Part shown: piece after piece, positions 16,496-25,425 of the stretch | Layout of the letters: every line of letters begins with the position of its first letter | Position numbering within the stretch: the first letter of the stretch is position 1 | NCBI RefSeq assembly: GCF_029543245.1 | Contig: NZ_JARQWV010000006.1 | Location: 62,001 to 126,000 of the forward strand | Length of the DNA stretch: 64,000 nucleotides | Origin: Caulobacter endophyticus | Lineage (GTDB): Bacteria > Pseudomonadota > Alphaproteobacteria > Caulobacterales > Caulobacteraceae | Reading direction: 5' to 3' | The notes under the pieces: generated by a model | Database searches by the model: none | What the model was told of the DNA's origin: nothing | The model's input: only the letters and a program-made list of their open reading frames with translations | Made by a program: the position numbers and the translations under genes

Positions 16496-18049
16496 ATGGC
16501 CAGCGCTCAAGCCGCCCCCGCAAGGGCGGCGTCCGAACCCGCGCCGCTCAGCGGGCCGGCGATGATCTTCGCCGGCCTGATCCTGGCCGCCGCCAACTTC
16601 CTGGTGGTGCTCGACACCACCATCGCCAACGTCTCGGTGTCCAACATCGCCGGGGCCCTGGGCGTCTCGCCCAGCCAGGGCACCTGGGTGATCACCTCCT
16701 ACGCCGTGGCCGAGGCCGTGGTCGTGCCGCTGACCGGCTGGCTCTCGGCCCGCTTCGGCGCGGTCCGGGTGTTCGTCTTCGGCATGATCGGGTTCGGGAT
16801 CTTCTCGTTCCTGTGCGGCCTGGCCCCGTCGCTGGGCTTCCTAGTGCTGTTCCGCATCCTGCAGGGCGCCTGCGGCGGCCCGTTGATGCCGCTTTCGCAG
16901 ACCCTGCTGCTGCGCGTCTTCCCCAAGGAAAAGGCGGCCGCCGCCACGGGCCTGTGGGCCATGACCACCCTGGTCGCCCCGATCCTCGGGCCGATCCTGG
17001 GCGGGGCCCTGTGCGACAGCGTCGGCTGGGCCTTCATCTTCTGGATCAACGTGCCGATCGCCATAGCCTGCGCCTGGTTCGCCTGGAACCTGCTGAAGGG
17101 CCACGAGACGCCGCTGGCCCGCGCGAAGGTCGACCTGGTGGGCCTTGGCCTGCTGGTCGTCTGGGTCGGCGCGCTGCAGATCATGCTGGATCTCGGCAAG
17201 GAGCACGACTGGTTCGCCTCGCCGATGATCATCGGCCTGGCCATCGTCGCGGCCGTCGGCTTCGCGGCCTTCCTGATCTGGGAGCTGACCGAGGAGAACC
17301 CGATCGTCGACCTGAGGGTCTTCCGATACCGGGGCTACACCGCGGCGGTCATCACCCTCAGCGTGGCCTTCGGGGCGTTCTTCGGGATCAACGTCCTCAA
17401 CCCGCTCTGGCTGCAGCAGAACATGGGCTACACGGCCACCTGGGCCGGCTACGTCTCGGCCCTGCTGGGCGTCACGGCCGTCATGGTCGCGCCGCTGGCG
17501 GCCGGCATGTCGGCCAAGTTCGACGCCCGCCGGCTGGTGTTCCTGGGCCTGATCTGGATGGCGGTCATGACCTTCTTCCGGGCCCAGGCCAACCAGCAGA
17601 TGGGCTATTTCGACATCGCCCACTGGCTGCTGTTCCAGGGCTTCGGCATGCCGTTCTTCTTCGTGCCGGTGACGGCTCTCGCCCTCGCCAGCGTCAAGGT
17701 CGAGGAGACCGCCAGCGCCGCGGGCCTGATGAACTTCTGCCGCACGCTGTCGGGGGCCTTCGCCACCTCGGTGGTGACCACGGTCTGGGCCGACGGCGCC
17801 AGCCGCAACCACAACGAACTGTCGGGCGTGCTGAACGGCGCGCAGGGCACGATGGACCAGCTGAAGGGCTTAGGGATGAGCGCTGACCAGGCGCGCGGCA
17901 CGCTGGACAACATGGTCCAGAGCCAGGGGGTGATGCTGGCCACCAACCAGGTGTTCATGGCCATGGCCGTGCTGTTCGTGGTGGCGGCCCTGGTGGTCTG
18001 GCTGGCCCCCAAGCCGACGCGGGTCGCCGATACGTCGGCCGTGCACTAG
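16496..18049 (+). CDS. DHA2-family (EmrB/QacA) drug:H+ antiporter
   Basis: The 517-residue protein starts with a short alanine-rich tail and has the 14-helix DHA2 pattern. Motif C-like LDTTIANVSVSNIAGALGVS lies in the first helix region, and SYAVAEAVVVPLTGWLSARFGA and RILQGACGGPLMPLSQTLLL are typical EmrB motifs. It would expel hydrophobic compounds using the proton gradient, handing them to the EmrA-like adaptor 24 bp upstream. A strong terminator follows the stop. Confidence 0.93.
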   Translation: MASAQAAPARAASEPAPLSGPAMIFAGLILAAANFLVVLDTTIANVSVSNIAGALGVSPSQGTWVITSYAVAEAVVVPLTGWLSARFGAVRVFVFGMIGFGIFSFLCGLAPSLGFLVLFRILQGACGGPLMPLSQTLLLRVFPKEKAAAATGLWAMTTLVAPILGPILGGALCDSVGWAFIFWINVPIAIACAWFAWNLLKGHETPLARAKVDLVGLGLLVVWVGALQIMLDLGKEHDWFASPMIIGLAIVAAVGFAAFLIWELTEENPIVDLRVFRYRGYTAAVITLSVAFGAFFGINVLNPLWLQQNMGYTATWAGYVSALLGVTAVMVAPLAAGMSAKFDARRLVFLGLIWMAVMTFFRAQANQQMGYFDIAHWLLFQGFGMPFFFVPVTALALASVKVEETASAAGLMNFCRTLSGAFATSVVTTVWADGASRNHNELSGVLNGAQGTMDQLKGLGMSADQARGTLDNMVQSQGVMLATNQVFMAMAVLFVVAALVVWLAPKPTRVADTSAVH

Positions 18050-18056
18050 ACGAGTT

Positions 18057-18084
18057 GGGGAGCGGCTTTGGTCGCTCCCCTTTT
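18057..18084 (+). terminator. Rho-independent terminator of the efflux operon
   Basis: A perfect 8-bp stem GGGGAGCG/CGCTCCCC (18057-18064, 18073-18080) is followed by TTTTCTT. A second hairpin, CCCTCTCTC/GAGAGAGGG at 18091-18111 followed by TTT, lies just downstream and may stop transcription from the other side. Confidence 0.88.
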
Positions 18085-18131
18085 CTTGAACCCTCTCTCT
18101 AAGAGAGAGGGTTTCAGTGTCAGCTTCCCCC

Positions 18132-19367
18132 TTAGTGGGCGATCGCCTCCTTCACCACCGCGCCGAACCGATCCAGCGGACAATCGAGGCTCGCCTCGCT
18201 GCACCCCGGCACGAAGATCGGCGAGACGGCCGGCGGCGCGGCCAGGGTCAGGGGCGTCTTCTCGCGCAGTTGCGACAGGCTCTGCACCGTGTAGCGGGCG
18301 CGGATCACCCGCGCGCCGTCGTCGCGCTTCCAGCGCTCGAACACCAGCGCCCCGCCCGGCGCGATCTGGCCCGGCTGATAGCCCGGCGCCACCCAGTCCA
18401 GGCCCAGCAGTCCGCCCAGCATCGCCAGGGTGCCGTCGTGACCGACGATCACCACCATCTTCGCCCTGGCGTCGCCGACCGCGCCCGGTCCATCGTTCAA
18501 GGTCGCCGATACCCGCTCGGCCAGATGGCCGGCGCCGATCCGGGCGACCTCGGGCGTGCGCAGGCGCAGGTCGAACTCTGCCTGGTGCAGCGGGAAGACC
18601 CGCAGCAGCGACGCCTCGTTCAGCCCTCTCCAGCCCAGGCCCGCGAAGTCCTGGCCGTCGGCCCAGGCCATCAGCAGGCTCTCGGTCACCCCCGAGGCGA
18701 AGGCTTCCGGACCATCGATACCGACCGTGGCGTCGGCCTCGGCCGAGAAGCCCGGCTTGGCGTCGTACACCCGGCGCTTGCCGGCGACCGCCGGGCACGG
18801 CGCGACGTCGCACTGCATCAGAAGTTGGTCGAGGCTGGCGATGGCGTCGCCATGACCCGCGCTCCAGGCGGCGAGATCTCCGCCCACCCGGCCGGCGACG
18901 GCGGCGCGGGCCTTGGCGATGTCGGGCTTGACCACGCCGGCCGCGACCGGCTCGAACATCGGATCGGCCTTGCCCTCGCCCACGGTGTGGACCTGCGCGG
19001 CGCAGCCGGGCGACAGCCCCTGCCCCAGCGCCTCGGCCGTGGCGATCGTGCGCTGGGTGACGTTGGCCCAGTAATAGACCTGGCCGCAGTCGGCGACGGC
19101 CAGCAGGCCCTGCTTCACATAGAGCGCGCGGTAGTAGCCGCCGAACAGCGTCGACAGCTCCGCGCCATTGGCAGTCAGGTGACCGGCGGGGACCGAAAAG
19201 CGCGGCCACGGGCGAGCCGTAGCCGTCTCCAGGCGCTCCGGGCTCGACATCGCGGCGCGAACGCCGTGGCGGGTGACGATAACCACCTTTTCCAGGGTGT
19301 CTGCGGCGGCGGGCGCGGCTGAAATAACGGCCATGGCGGCGAGCGCCAGGCGGGCGAGAACGCGCAT
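18132..19367 (-). CDS. Histidine acid phosphatase (glucose-1-phosphatase/phytase family)
   Basis: The ATG at 19367 has an AAGGAG ribosome site and gives a 411-residue protein with a signal peptide (cleavage after APAAA). The family motif appears at the mature N-terminus as VIVTRHGVRAAM (RHGxR; the usual following proline is replaced). The distal catalytic motif is VVIVGHDGTLAMLGG (HD). Cysteine pairs fit a periplasmic enzyme. Members release phosphate from sugar phosphates or phytate. It lies downstream of a TonB receptor with sigma/anti-sigma genes, separated by a strong terminator, so it may be part of one uptake locus for phosphorylated compounds. Confidence 0.88.
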   Translation of the reverse strand: MRVLARLALAAMAVISAAPAAADTLEKVVIVTRHGVRAAMSSPERLETATARPWPRFSVPAGHLTANGAELSTLFGGYYRALYVKQGLLAVADCGQVYYWANVTQRTIATAEALGQGLSPGCAAQVHTVGEGKADPMFEPVAAGVVKPDIAKARAAVAGRVGGDLAAWSAGHGDAIASLDQLLMQCDVAPCPAVAGKRRVYDAKPGFSAEADATVGIDGPEAFASGVTESLLMAWADGQDFAGLGWRGLNEASLLRVFPLHQAEFDLRLRTPEVARIGAGHLAERVSATLNDGPGAVGDARAKMVVIVGHDGTLAMLGGLLGLDWVAPGYQPGQIAPGGALVFERWKRDDGARVIRARYTVQSLSQLREKTPLTLAAPPAVSPIFVPGCSEASLDCPLDRFGAVVKEAIAH

Positions 19368-19384
19368 GGGCGAAGGCTCCTTGC

Positions 19385-19422
19385 GAAAGAAAAAGAGGCC
19401 CGCGCGGGGGAGCGCGCGGGCC
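19385..19422 (-). terminator. Rho-independent terminator between TonB receptor and phosphatase
   Basis: On the minus strand a perfect 10-bp stem GGCCCGCGCG/CGCGCGGGCC (19422-19413 with 19406-19397) is followed by TCTTTTTCTTTC. It lies in the 88-bp gap after the receptor stop and just before the phosphatase ribosome site, so most receptor transcripts should end here. Confidence 0.88.
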
Positions 19423-19455
19423 AGTCGAGGGGAACTTCGGAAGAGGAAAGCCGAC

Positions 19456-22359
19456 CTAGAACTTGGCCCGCAGGCCGAAGCTGACGGTGCGGCCATAGTG
19501 GGTGTAGCCGCCGAACCAGCCGCCCTTCACGAACTGCCACTGGGCGGCGTTGGTCAGGTTCTGGCCTTCGAGGGCCGCGGTGATGTTGTCGGTGATCTTG
19601 TAGCTGACGCTGGCGTCCAGCGAGCCGAAGGCCGCGTCGTTCAGGGCCGACAGGCCGGCGCCGCCGACGTCCTGAAGCACGTCGTCCACCCAGCTGTAGC
19701 TGGCGCGGGCGGCGATGCGGTCCTTCTCGTAGAAGCCGGTCAGGTTGAAGCTGTTCTTGGCCACATTGACCATCTCGTCCGTCAGGGTCGGCGAGTAGGT
19801 CGCTTCGGTGTCGGTGTAGGTGTAGTTGGCCAGGAAGCCGAGACCGTCGAACGGCGCGGGCAGGTTCTTGAACAGGTGCTGGTAAGCCAGCTCCACGCCC
19901 TTGATGCTGGCTTCACCACCATTGGTCGGCGAGGTCAGCTGATAGGTCTGGGCGTCGACGACGATGTTGGTCTTCTGGCTGTAAACGAAGGTGGTGATGT
20001 CCTTGTAGAAGGCGCCGGCCACCAGGGCGCTGCCCGGAGCGAAGTACCATTCCAGCGTGGCGTCGTACTGCCAGGCCTCGAACGGCTGCAGCTGCGGATT
20101 GCCGCCGACGGCCGTCAGCACCGTGCCCGACGAGTTCAGCGTCAGGCGCGGGGCCAGATCGGCCAGCGACGGACGGGTGATCACCTTGGCCGCCGCGAAG
20201 CGGGCCTGCAGGGTGTCGGTGATGTCCATGGCGAAGTTCAGCGTCGGCAGGACGTCGGTATAGGTCTTCTCGTAGCGGACCGGGATGGCGGCGCTGCCGG
20301 TGTCGGCGTGGCCGGCCGAGACCTGCTTGGTCTGGGCGACGCGGACGCCCAGCTGGCCGCGCAACGGACGACCGAAGACCTCCGTGTCCATGTCGGTCAG
20401 GCCGTAGCCGGCCAGGATCTCTTCCGACACGAAGTAGGAATTGCGCTGGTCGGCGCGGGCCGTGCCCTTCTGGGTCTTGTCGGCCAGGGCCCAGAACTTT
20501 TCCGGGTCGGGCATCACCCAGGTTCGCGGCAGGTTGCCGCCCACCTCGCCCAGGAAGTCGCCGGCCGGGAAGGCCTCGAAATAGCTGGCGTCGAAATATT
20601 TGTTCGCCAGGTTGGTGGTGAAGTTGATGTCGGCGCGATTGTAGCTGCGCTCACGCTCGCGGAACTTCACGCCGAAGGCCACGCGGCTGAACGGACCCCA
20701 CTGCACCGGACGCTCGGCGTCGGCCTGGATGGCCTTTTCGAGGTCCAGGGAGTCATTGGTGCGCCACTCGATGCGGCGGAACGGCAACAGTGACGGGGTC
20801 GACAGGTTCGCCGTGGCCAGGGTGACGCTGGGCAGGACATCGTCGTCGACCTTGGTCATGTTGAAGGTCGTCTGGCCGATGGCGCCCAGCAGGCGGGTGC
20901 GGGTGATCGGCTTAGAGGTCTCGCTGTAGGCGCGGGCGTAGGCCGCGTCGCCAGAGAAGGTCCACTCGCCGATCCGCTGCTTGCCATTGATGGCCAGCAT
21001 CAGGTTGTCGTGGGCCAGGTCGCTGACCTCTCGGCCGATCTGGCTGGTCGAGGTGACCGTGCCGCCGACCAGCGTGCCGTCGCGCACCACCGCCGAGCCC
21101 GGAACCAGGGTCGAGACCGTCTGGTCGACCGAGTAGGTCAGCTCGTCATAGTGGTCGTCGAGGTGGGTGTAGCTGGCGTCGAAGGTGATCTCGGTGGCGT
21201 CGGTCGGCCGGTACTGGGCCGAGAACACCAGGCCCTTGCGTTCGCGGTCCTCGCGCTCGAGGGTCGGGCGGATGGCGGTCGGATAGAGCTTGATCCCCTG
21301 CGCCGCCAGGCTCTTGCCCAGGGTGGTCGAGGTGTCGGTGTAGCTCCAGCTAACGCCGGTGACGCGGTCCTGGCGCAGGGTGCGCTGGTCGTAGACGAGA
21401 GCCAGCAGGGCGCCGAAGCTCTTGTCGTCGTTGACCCAGCTGAGCAGGCCCGACACGCGCGGGTCGGTGGCGCCGGCCAGCTCCGGATGGCTGGCGGTGG
21501 CCGAGGCGGCGATGGTGTTCTTGCCCAGGGTCAGCGGGCGAAAGGTCTTGATGTCGACCACGCCGCCGATCGCGCCTTCGTCCAGCGAGGCCAGCGGGGT
21601 CTTGCCGACCTCGACGCCGGCGACAAGCTCGGACGGCAGGGTGTCGAAGCGGAACTGGCGGCCGCTCTGGCCGCTGTCGCGCATGTTCTCGTTCACCGCA
21701 GCGCTACGGCCGTTCAGGGTGACGATCTGGAAGTTGGGGCCAAGGCCCCGCACACGGACGAACAGGCCCTCGCCGCGGTCGCGGGTGATGGCCACGCCCG
21801 GCACCCGCTGCAGCGCCTCGGCGATGTTGTTGGACGGGAACTTGCCGATGTCCTCGGCCGAGATGGCGTCGACGACATTGGCGGCCTTGCGCTTGTCGGC
21901 CAAAGCACGAGCCAAGGAGTTGGCGAAGCCGCCGGTGACGACGATCTCTTCAACCGTGGCGCTGTCGTCGGCGGTCGGTTCGGCGGCGGCGACGGACGCG
22001 GCGGCCTCGGCGCGGCGAGCCGGGGCCGGAGCGGTCGAGATCTTCTGGACGGCGGGACGCAGCACGGCCGCGCCGCCGTTGCGGACATAGGTCAGGCCCG
22101 TGCCGCGCAGCAGCTGGCTCAGGCCCGTCTCGGCGTCGAGCTCGCCGCGCACGCCGGCGGTGCGCTTTCCGGCCAGCAGAGCCGGATCGGCCAGGACTTG
22201 CAGGCCCGTGGCGCGTGAGAAGGCCGGAAGGGCCGTGGCCAGGTCGCCGGCCGGAATGGCCAGGGCCGGCTTGGGCGCCGGAGCGGCCATCGCCGTCGTC
22301 GCCGACATCAGGACGGCGGCCGAGGCCGTGCTCCACAGGGTCCAGGTCTTGAAGGTCAT
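19456..22359 (-). CDS. TonB-dependent receptor with N-terminal STN signalling domain
   Basis: The 967-residue protein has a signal peptide (cleavage after TTAMA), then an STN (secretin/TonB short N-terminal) domain at about residues 30-100 (IPAGDLATALPAFSRATGLQ ... GLSQLLRGTGL). A linker leads to the TonB box EEIVVTGGF and a plug with FPSNNIAEALQRVPGVAITR and VRGLGPNFQIVTLNG. The barrel ends in YGRTVSFGLRAKF. STN receptors signal substrate binding through a FecR partner to an ECF sigma factor, and both are encoded just upstream on the same strand. The substrate may be a phosphorylated compound, judging from the phosphatase gene. Confidence 0.93.
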   Translation of the reverse strand: MTFKTWTLWSTASAAVLMSATTAMAAPAPKPALAIPAGDLATALPAFSRATGLQVLADPALLAGKRTAGVRGELDAETGLSQLLRGTGLTYVRNGGAAVLRPAVQKISTAPAPARRAEAAASVAAAEPTADDSATVEEIVVTGGFANSLARALADKRKAANVVDAISAEDIGKFPSNNIAEALQRVPGVAITRDRGEGLFVRVRGLGPNFQIVTLNGRSAAVNENMRDSGQSGRQFRFDTLPSELVAGVEVGKTPLASLDEGAIGGVVDIKTFRPLTLGKNTIAASATASHPELAGATDPRVSGLLSWVNDDKSFGALLALVYDQRTLRQDRVTGVSWSYTDTSTTLGKSLAAQGIKLYPTAIRPTLEREDRERKGLVFSAQYRPTDATEITFDASYTHLDDHYDELTYSVDQTVSTLVPGSAVVRDGTLVGGTVTSTSQIGREVSDLAHDNLMLAINGKQRIGEWTFSGDAAYARAYSETSKPITRTRLLGAIGQTTFNMTKVDDDVLPSVTLATANLSTPSLLPFRRIEWRTNDSLDLEKAIQADAERPVQWGPFSRVAFGVKFRERERSYNRADINFTTNLANKYFDASYFEAFPAGDFLGEVGGNLPRTWVMPDPEKFWALADKTQKGTARADQRNSYFVSEEILAGYGLTDMDTEVFGRPLRGQLGVRVAQTKQVSAGHADTGSAAIPVRYEKTYTDVLPTLNFAMDITDTLQARFAAAKVITRPSLADLAPRLTLNSSGTVLTAVGGNPQLQPFEAWQYDATLEWYFAPGSALVAGAFYKDITTFVYSQKTNIVVDAQTYQLTSPTNGGEASIKGVELAYQHLFKNLPAPFDGLGFLANYTYTDTEATYSPTLTDEMVNVAKNSFNLTGFYEKDRIAARASYSWVDDVLQDVGGAGLSALNDAAFGSLDASVSYKITDNITAALEGQNLTNAAQWQFVKGGWFGGYTHYGRTVSFGLRAKF

Positions 22360-22469
22360 CGTACTATCCCCGAATGCGCGGCGTCAGGCCGGCTTCGGCG
22401 GGGAAGACGTCGCCGCCCTCCCTTTCAGGACAGGGAATTTTGTGAAGTTTCGGCGACGACGCGCTCATG

Positions 22470-23408
22470 TCACCGGCTGATCACCAGGCCGCCCTGCGCT
22501 TCGCGGACCTCGAAGCCGTGAACCAGCGCCAGGTTGCGGACCAGGGTCGCCGGCTCGTCCAGGCGGAAGCGACCGGCCACCCGCTGGCGGGCCAATTCGG
22601 GGTCGGCGATGACGATGCGGCGCTCGGAGGACCGGTTCACCCGCTCGACCAGCCGCCCCAGGCTCACCCCGTCGGTCTCCAGCCAGCCCGAGCGCCAGTC
22701 GTCGGCGGCCGGGTCGAAGGCCTTCACCTTCGATAGCCGTCCCTCGGTGGCGAAGGCCCGCTGGCCGACGGTCAGCACGGCGGTGCGGCGGATCAGACCG
22801 TCGGGCGCCAGGCGCACCCGCCCCCGATGCACCGACAACTCCAGCCGCTCGGGCCCGCGCTCGTCGCTGATCTCCAGGTCGAAGGCCGTGCCCAGCACGC
22901 GGGCCGAGCCGGCGGCGGTCCTGACCGTGAATGGCCTGGCCTCGTCGTGGGCGACATCGAAGAAGGCCTCGCCTTTGCTCAGGGCCACTTCGCGGCGACC
23001 GGTCCCCAGGCGCACCTCCAAATGGGTGTCGCCGTCGAGCATGACCTTTGTGCCGTCCTCCAGCACGACGGCGCGATGTTCACCGCGCACGGTCTCGAAG
23101 GCCGTCGGCGTCACGGTCAGCAGTTGCAACTGGGGCCAGGCCAGCGCCACGGCCAGGCCGCAGGCCAGCACCCCGCCCGCCAGGGCCGCGATCGGCCCCG
23201 CCCCTCGCCGCTTGGCCTCGCGGCGCTGCTCGCTGAGCTTCATGGCCTCGGTCAAGGCCGCGTCCTGGTTGACGCCCCAGACCTGGTCGAAGGCCTGGGC
23301 ATTGGCCGGATCGTCCGACTTCCAGGCCTCGAAGCCGGCCTCGTCGTGGAAGGCCGGGTCCATGCGGCGAGCGGCCCAGAGGGCGGCGGTGCGGCGGGCG
23401 CGGCTCAT
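22470..23408 (-). CDS. FecR-type anti-sigma factor / signal transducer
   Basis: The 312-residue product has the FecR N-terminal region (about residues 1-60: TAALWAARRMDPAFHDEAGFEAWKSDDPANAQAFDQVW). One membrane helix follows (PIAALAGGVLACGLAVALAW), then the periplasmic FecR domain (GEHRAVVLEDGTKVMLDGDTHLEV, GEAFFDVAHDEARPFTVRT) and a C-terminal STN-like part. It would hold the sigma factor until the receptor is occupied. The start overlaps the sigma factor stop by four bases, so the pair is translationally coupled. Confidence 0.93.
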   Translation of the reverse strand: MSRARRTAALWAARRMDPAFHDEAGFEAWKSDDPANAQAFDQVWGVNQDAALTEAMKLSEQRREAKRRGAGPIAALAGGVLACGLAVALAWPQLQLLTVTPTAFETVRGEHRAVVLEDGTKVMLDGDTHLEVRLGTGRREVALSKGEAFFDVAHDEARPFTVRTAAGSARVLGTAFDLEISDERGPERLELSVHRGRVRLAPDGLIRRTAVLTVGQRAFATEGRLSKVKAFDPAADDWRSGWLETDGVSLGRLVERVNRSSERRIVIADPELARQRVAGRFRLDEPATLVRNLALVHGFEVREAQGGLVISR

Positions 23409-23914
23409 CGGCGGCCTCCCGCCACGGCCCGGCGCTCGGCCTTGGTCATCTCGCGGTGCAGCTGCTCCAGCGCCCGCACCACGTGTTTCTCGACGGCGGC
23501 CTCGTTCATGGCCAGGGCGTCGGCGATCTCGCGCGTCGACTGGCCGTGCAGGCGCCGCCGGATGAAGACGTCGCGACGCAGCGGCGGCATGGCGTCCAGC
23601 GCCCTGCCGAACACCTCGACCTTCTGGCGATGCATGAGGATCTGCTCCGGCGCCGGGGCTTGGCAGGGGATCTCCTCGTCCAGCATCTCGGTGGGCCGTC
23701 GCTTGCGGCTGCGGAAATGGTCGCGGACGAGGTTGAGGGCGATGCGATAGCCGAGCGCCGCCCGGTCGGCGACGGTGCGCGCCTTCTCGTAGGTCAAAAG
23801 GCGCGCGAAGGTCTCCTGCACCAGGTCGTCGGCGGCGGCCGGGTCACGGGTGCGGCGGACGATGAAGTGATAGAGCTCGTCGCGCTGGGCGCGCAGGGAC
23901 GCCAGGTCGGTCAT
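23405..23914 (-). CDS. ECF sigma factor, FecI type
   Basis: The 169-residue protein has sigma region 2 (LYHFIVRRTRDPAAADDLVQETFARLL) and region 4 (MPPLRRDVFIRRRLHGQSTREIADALAMNEAAVEKHVVRAL). Size and neighbours (FecR, STN receptor) place it in the FecI iron/substrate-import class. It should direct RNA polymerase to the receptor promoter in the 110-bp gap before the TonB receptor gene. I could not identify its promoter sequence with confidence. Confidence 0.93.
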   Translation of the reverse strand: MTDLASLRAQRDELYHFIVRRTRDPAAADDLVQETFARLLTYEKARTVADRAALGYRIALNLVRDHFRSRKRRPTEMLDEEIPCQAPAPEQILMHRQKVEVFGRALDAMPPLRRDVFIRRRLHGQSTREIADALAMNEAAVEKHVVRALEQLHREMTKAERRAVAGGRR

Positions 23915-24012
23915 GGCGCAAGGCGCGTCGCCGGCGCGGAAAGAGCGGCCTTGGGGAGCATGGGGCGGCGGCTACCACGGCTTCGTGACAGTTCTTCCGC
24001 CGCCCCTTTGAG

Positions 24013-25425
24013 TCACCAGGTGAAGGTGCCCGCCGACCTCGCCGGCAGCTTGCCCTTCAGGCGCCGGGCGCCGTCGACGATGGCGAAGGTCTTCTCCTCG
24101 CCCGTCTGGTTCAGCACGATCAGGGCGCGGCCGCCGTCGGGATTGACGAAGGCCACGGTCCTCAGGCCCGCGACCTCGGCCGGCGAGCCGACGCGCACCG
24201 CGCCCGGCTTCACGAAGCGGCTGGCGTGGCCGAAGGCGTAGTATTCCTGGTTCCGCTCGACCGCGCCGGTGGTCTGGTCGATGGTCACCACACCCCGGCA
24301 GTCGCCGCAGCCGCCGGCGTGCGGGCCGTACTTTTCATCGAGCGCCAGGTTCCACATCAGCACGCCGCGCGCCCCGCCCCGGGTGGAGCCGACGATCAGC
24401 TTGTCCATCATCCACAGGAAGCTCTCGTCGAACTTGGCCGCCCACTGGCCGCCCGAGCATTCGGTGAAGAACACGTCCTTGTCGGGATGGGCCTTGCGCA
24501 CCTCGTCCTGCGCCGCGACGTCGCCGGCGTAGCAATGCCAACCGACGCCAGCGACAAACGCCCGGGCCTTGGGATCGGCCAGAACCGTCATCGGCTGCTG
24601 CGGCTGGTCCCAGTTATGGTCCCAGTCGAGCACCTTGGTCGCGATCCGCTCGCGGGCGAAGACGGGCCCCAGGTTGTCGCCGAAGAACCGCGCCCGGTCG
24701 GCGGCCGGCCAGCGCATTCCGGGATAGTTCTCGGGCTCGAAGTCCGGCTCGTTCTGGATGCTGAGATAGTCGGTCGGCACCCCCTTGGCCTTGGCCGCCT
24801 TGACGTACTTGGCGAAGAACTCGGCATAGACCGGATAGGCGTCGGGCTTCAGCCGGCCCTTCACCAGCGAGCCGGTGGTCTTCATCCAGGCCGGTGCGCT
24901 CCACGGCGAGGCCATGACCTTCAGGTCGGGATTGATCTTCAGCGCCGCCCGCACGGTGGGGAAGACGTACTGCTCGGGCCGGGCCGTCGAGAAGTGCGCG
25001 AGCGCCGGATCGGCCGCCCCGCCCGGCGCGTCGTCCAGGCTGTAGTGGTCGAGCGAGAAGTCCGAGGCGCCGATTGTCACGCGGGTGAAGCTGAAGCCGA
25101 GACCGCCCTCCCCGCGCCCGAACAGCTCGGACAACAGCGCCTGCCGCTGGGCGGGCGACATCCTGGTCTGGATCAGCCAGGCCGAGGCGTCGGTGATCGA
25201 CGCCCCGAAGCCGACGATCGACTGGTCGCGCTGGCCCGTGTCGACGGCCACGACCGGCAGATCGTCGCCCGCCGCCGGGGCGGCCAACGGCGGCTGCTCG
25301 GCCAGAAGCTGAGCCTTGTCACCGGTCGTCACCCAGGCGCGGGCGGCGCGCTCGGGCGCCGGGGAGACGCTGACGCAGCCTCCCAGGGCCAGGACGGCCG
25401 CCGTCGAGATCAGGGCGATGCGCAT
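24013..25425 (-). CDS. Glycoside hydrolase family 30 lipoprotein
   Basis: The ATG at 25425 overlaps the GH3 stop by one base (TGATG); a GTG at 25428 is one codon upstream. The 470-residue product has a lipoprotein signal with lipobox LGGC. The catalytic barrel shows the acid/base glutamate in YLSIQNEPDFEPENYPGM and the nucleophile glutamate in VFFTECSGGQW, with IVGFGASITDASAWLI at the start of the domain and ASPWSAPAWMKTTG. GH30 enzymes include beta-1,6-glucanases, glucosylceramidases and xylanases. Coupling to a GH3 beta-glucosidase suggests surface or periplasmic depolymerisation of a beta-glucan; substrate unproven. Confidence 0.9.
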   Translation of the reverse strand: MRIALISTAAVLALGGCVSVSPAPERAARAWVTTGDKAQLLAEQPPLAAPAAGDDLPVVAVDTGQRDQSIVGFGASITDASAWLIQTRMSPAQRQALLSELFGRGEGGLGFSFTRVTIGASDFSLDHYSLDDAPGGAADPALAHFSTARPEQYVFPTVRAALKINPDLKVMASPWSAPAWMKTTGSLVKGRLKPDAYPVYAEFFAKYVKAAKAKGVPTDYLSIQNEPDFEPENYPGMRWPAADRARFFGDNLGPVFARERIATKVLDWDHNWDQPQQPMTVLADPKARAFVAGVGWHCYAGDVAAQDEVRKAHPDKDVFFTECSGGQWAAKFDESFLWMMDKLIVGSTRGGARGVLMWNLALDEKYGPHAGGCGDCRGVVTIDQTTGAVERNQEYYAFGHASRFVKPGAVRVGSPAEVAGLRTVAFVNPDGGRALIVLNQTGEEKTFAIVDGARRLKGKLPARSAGTFTW

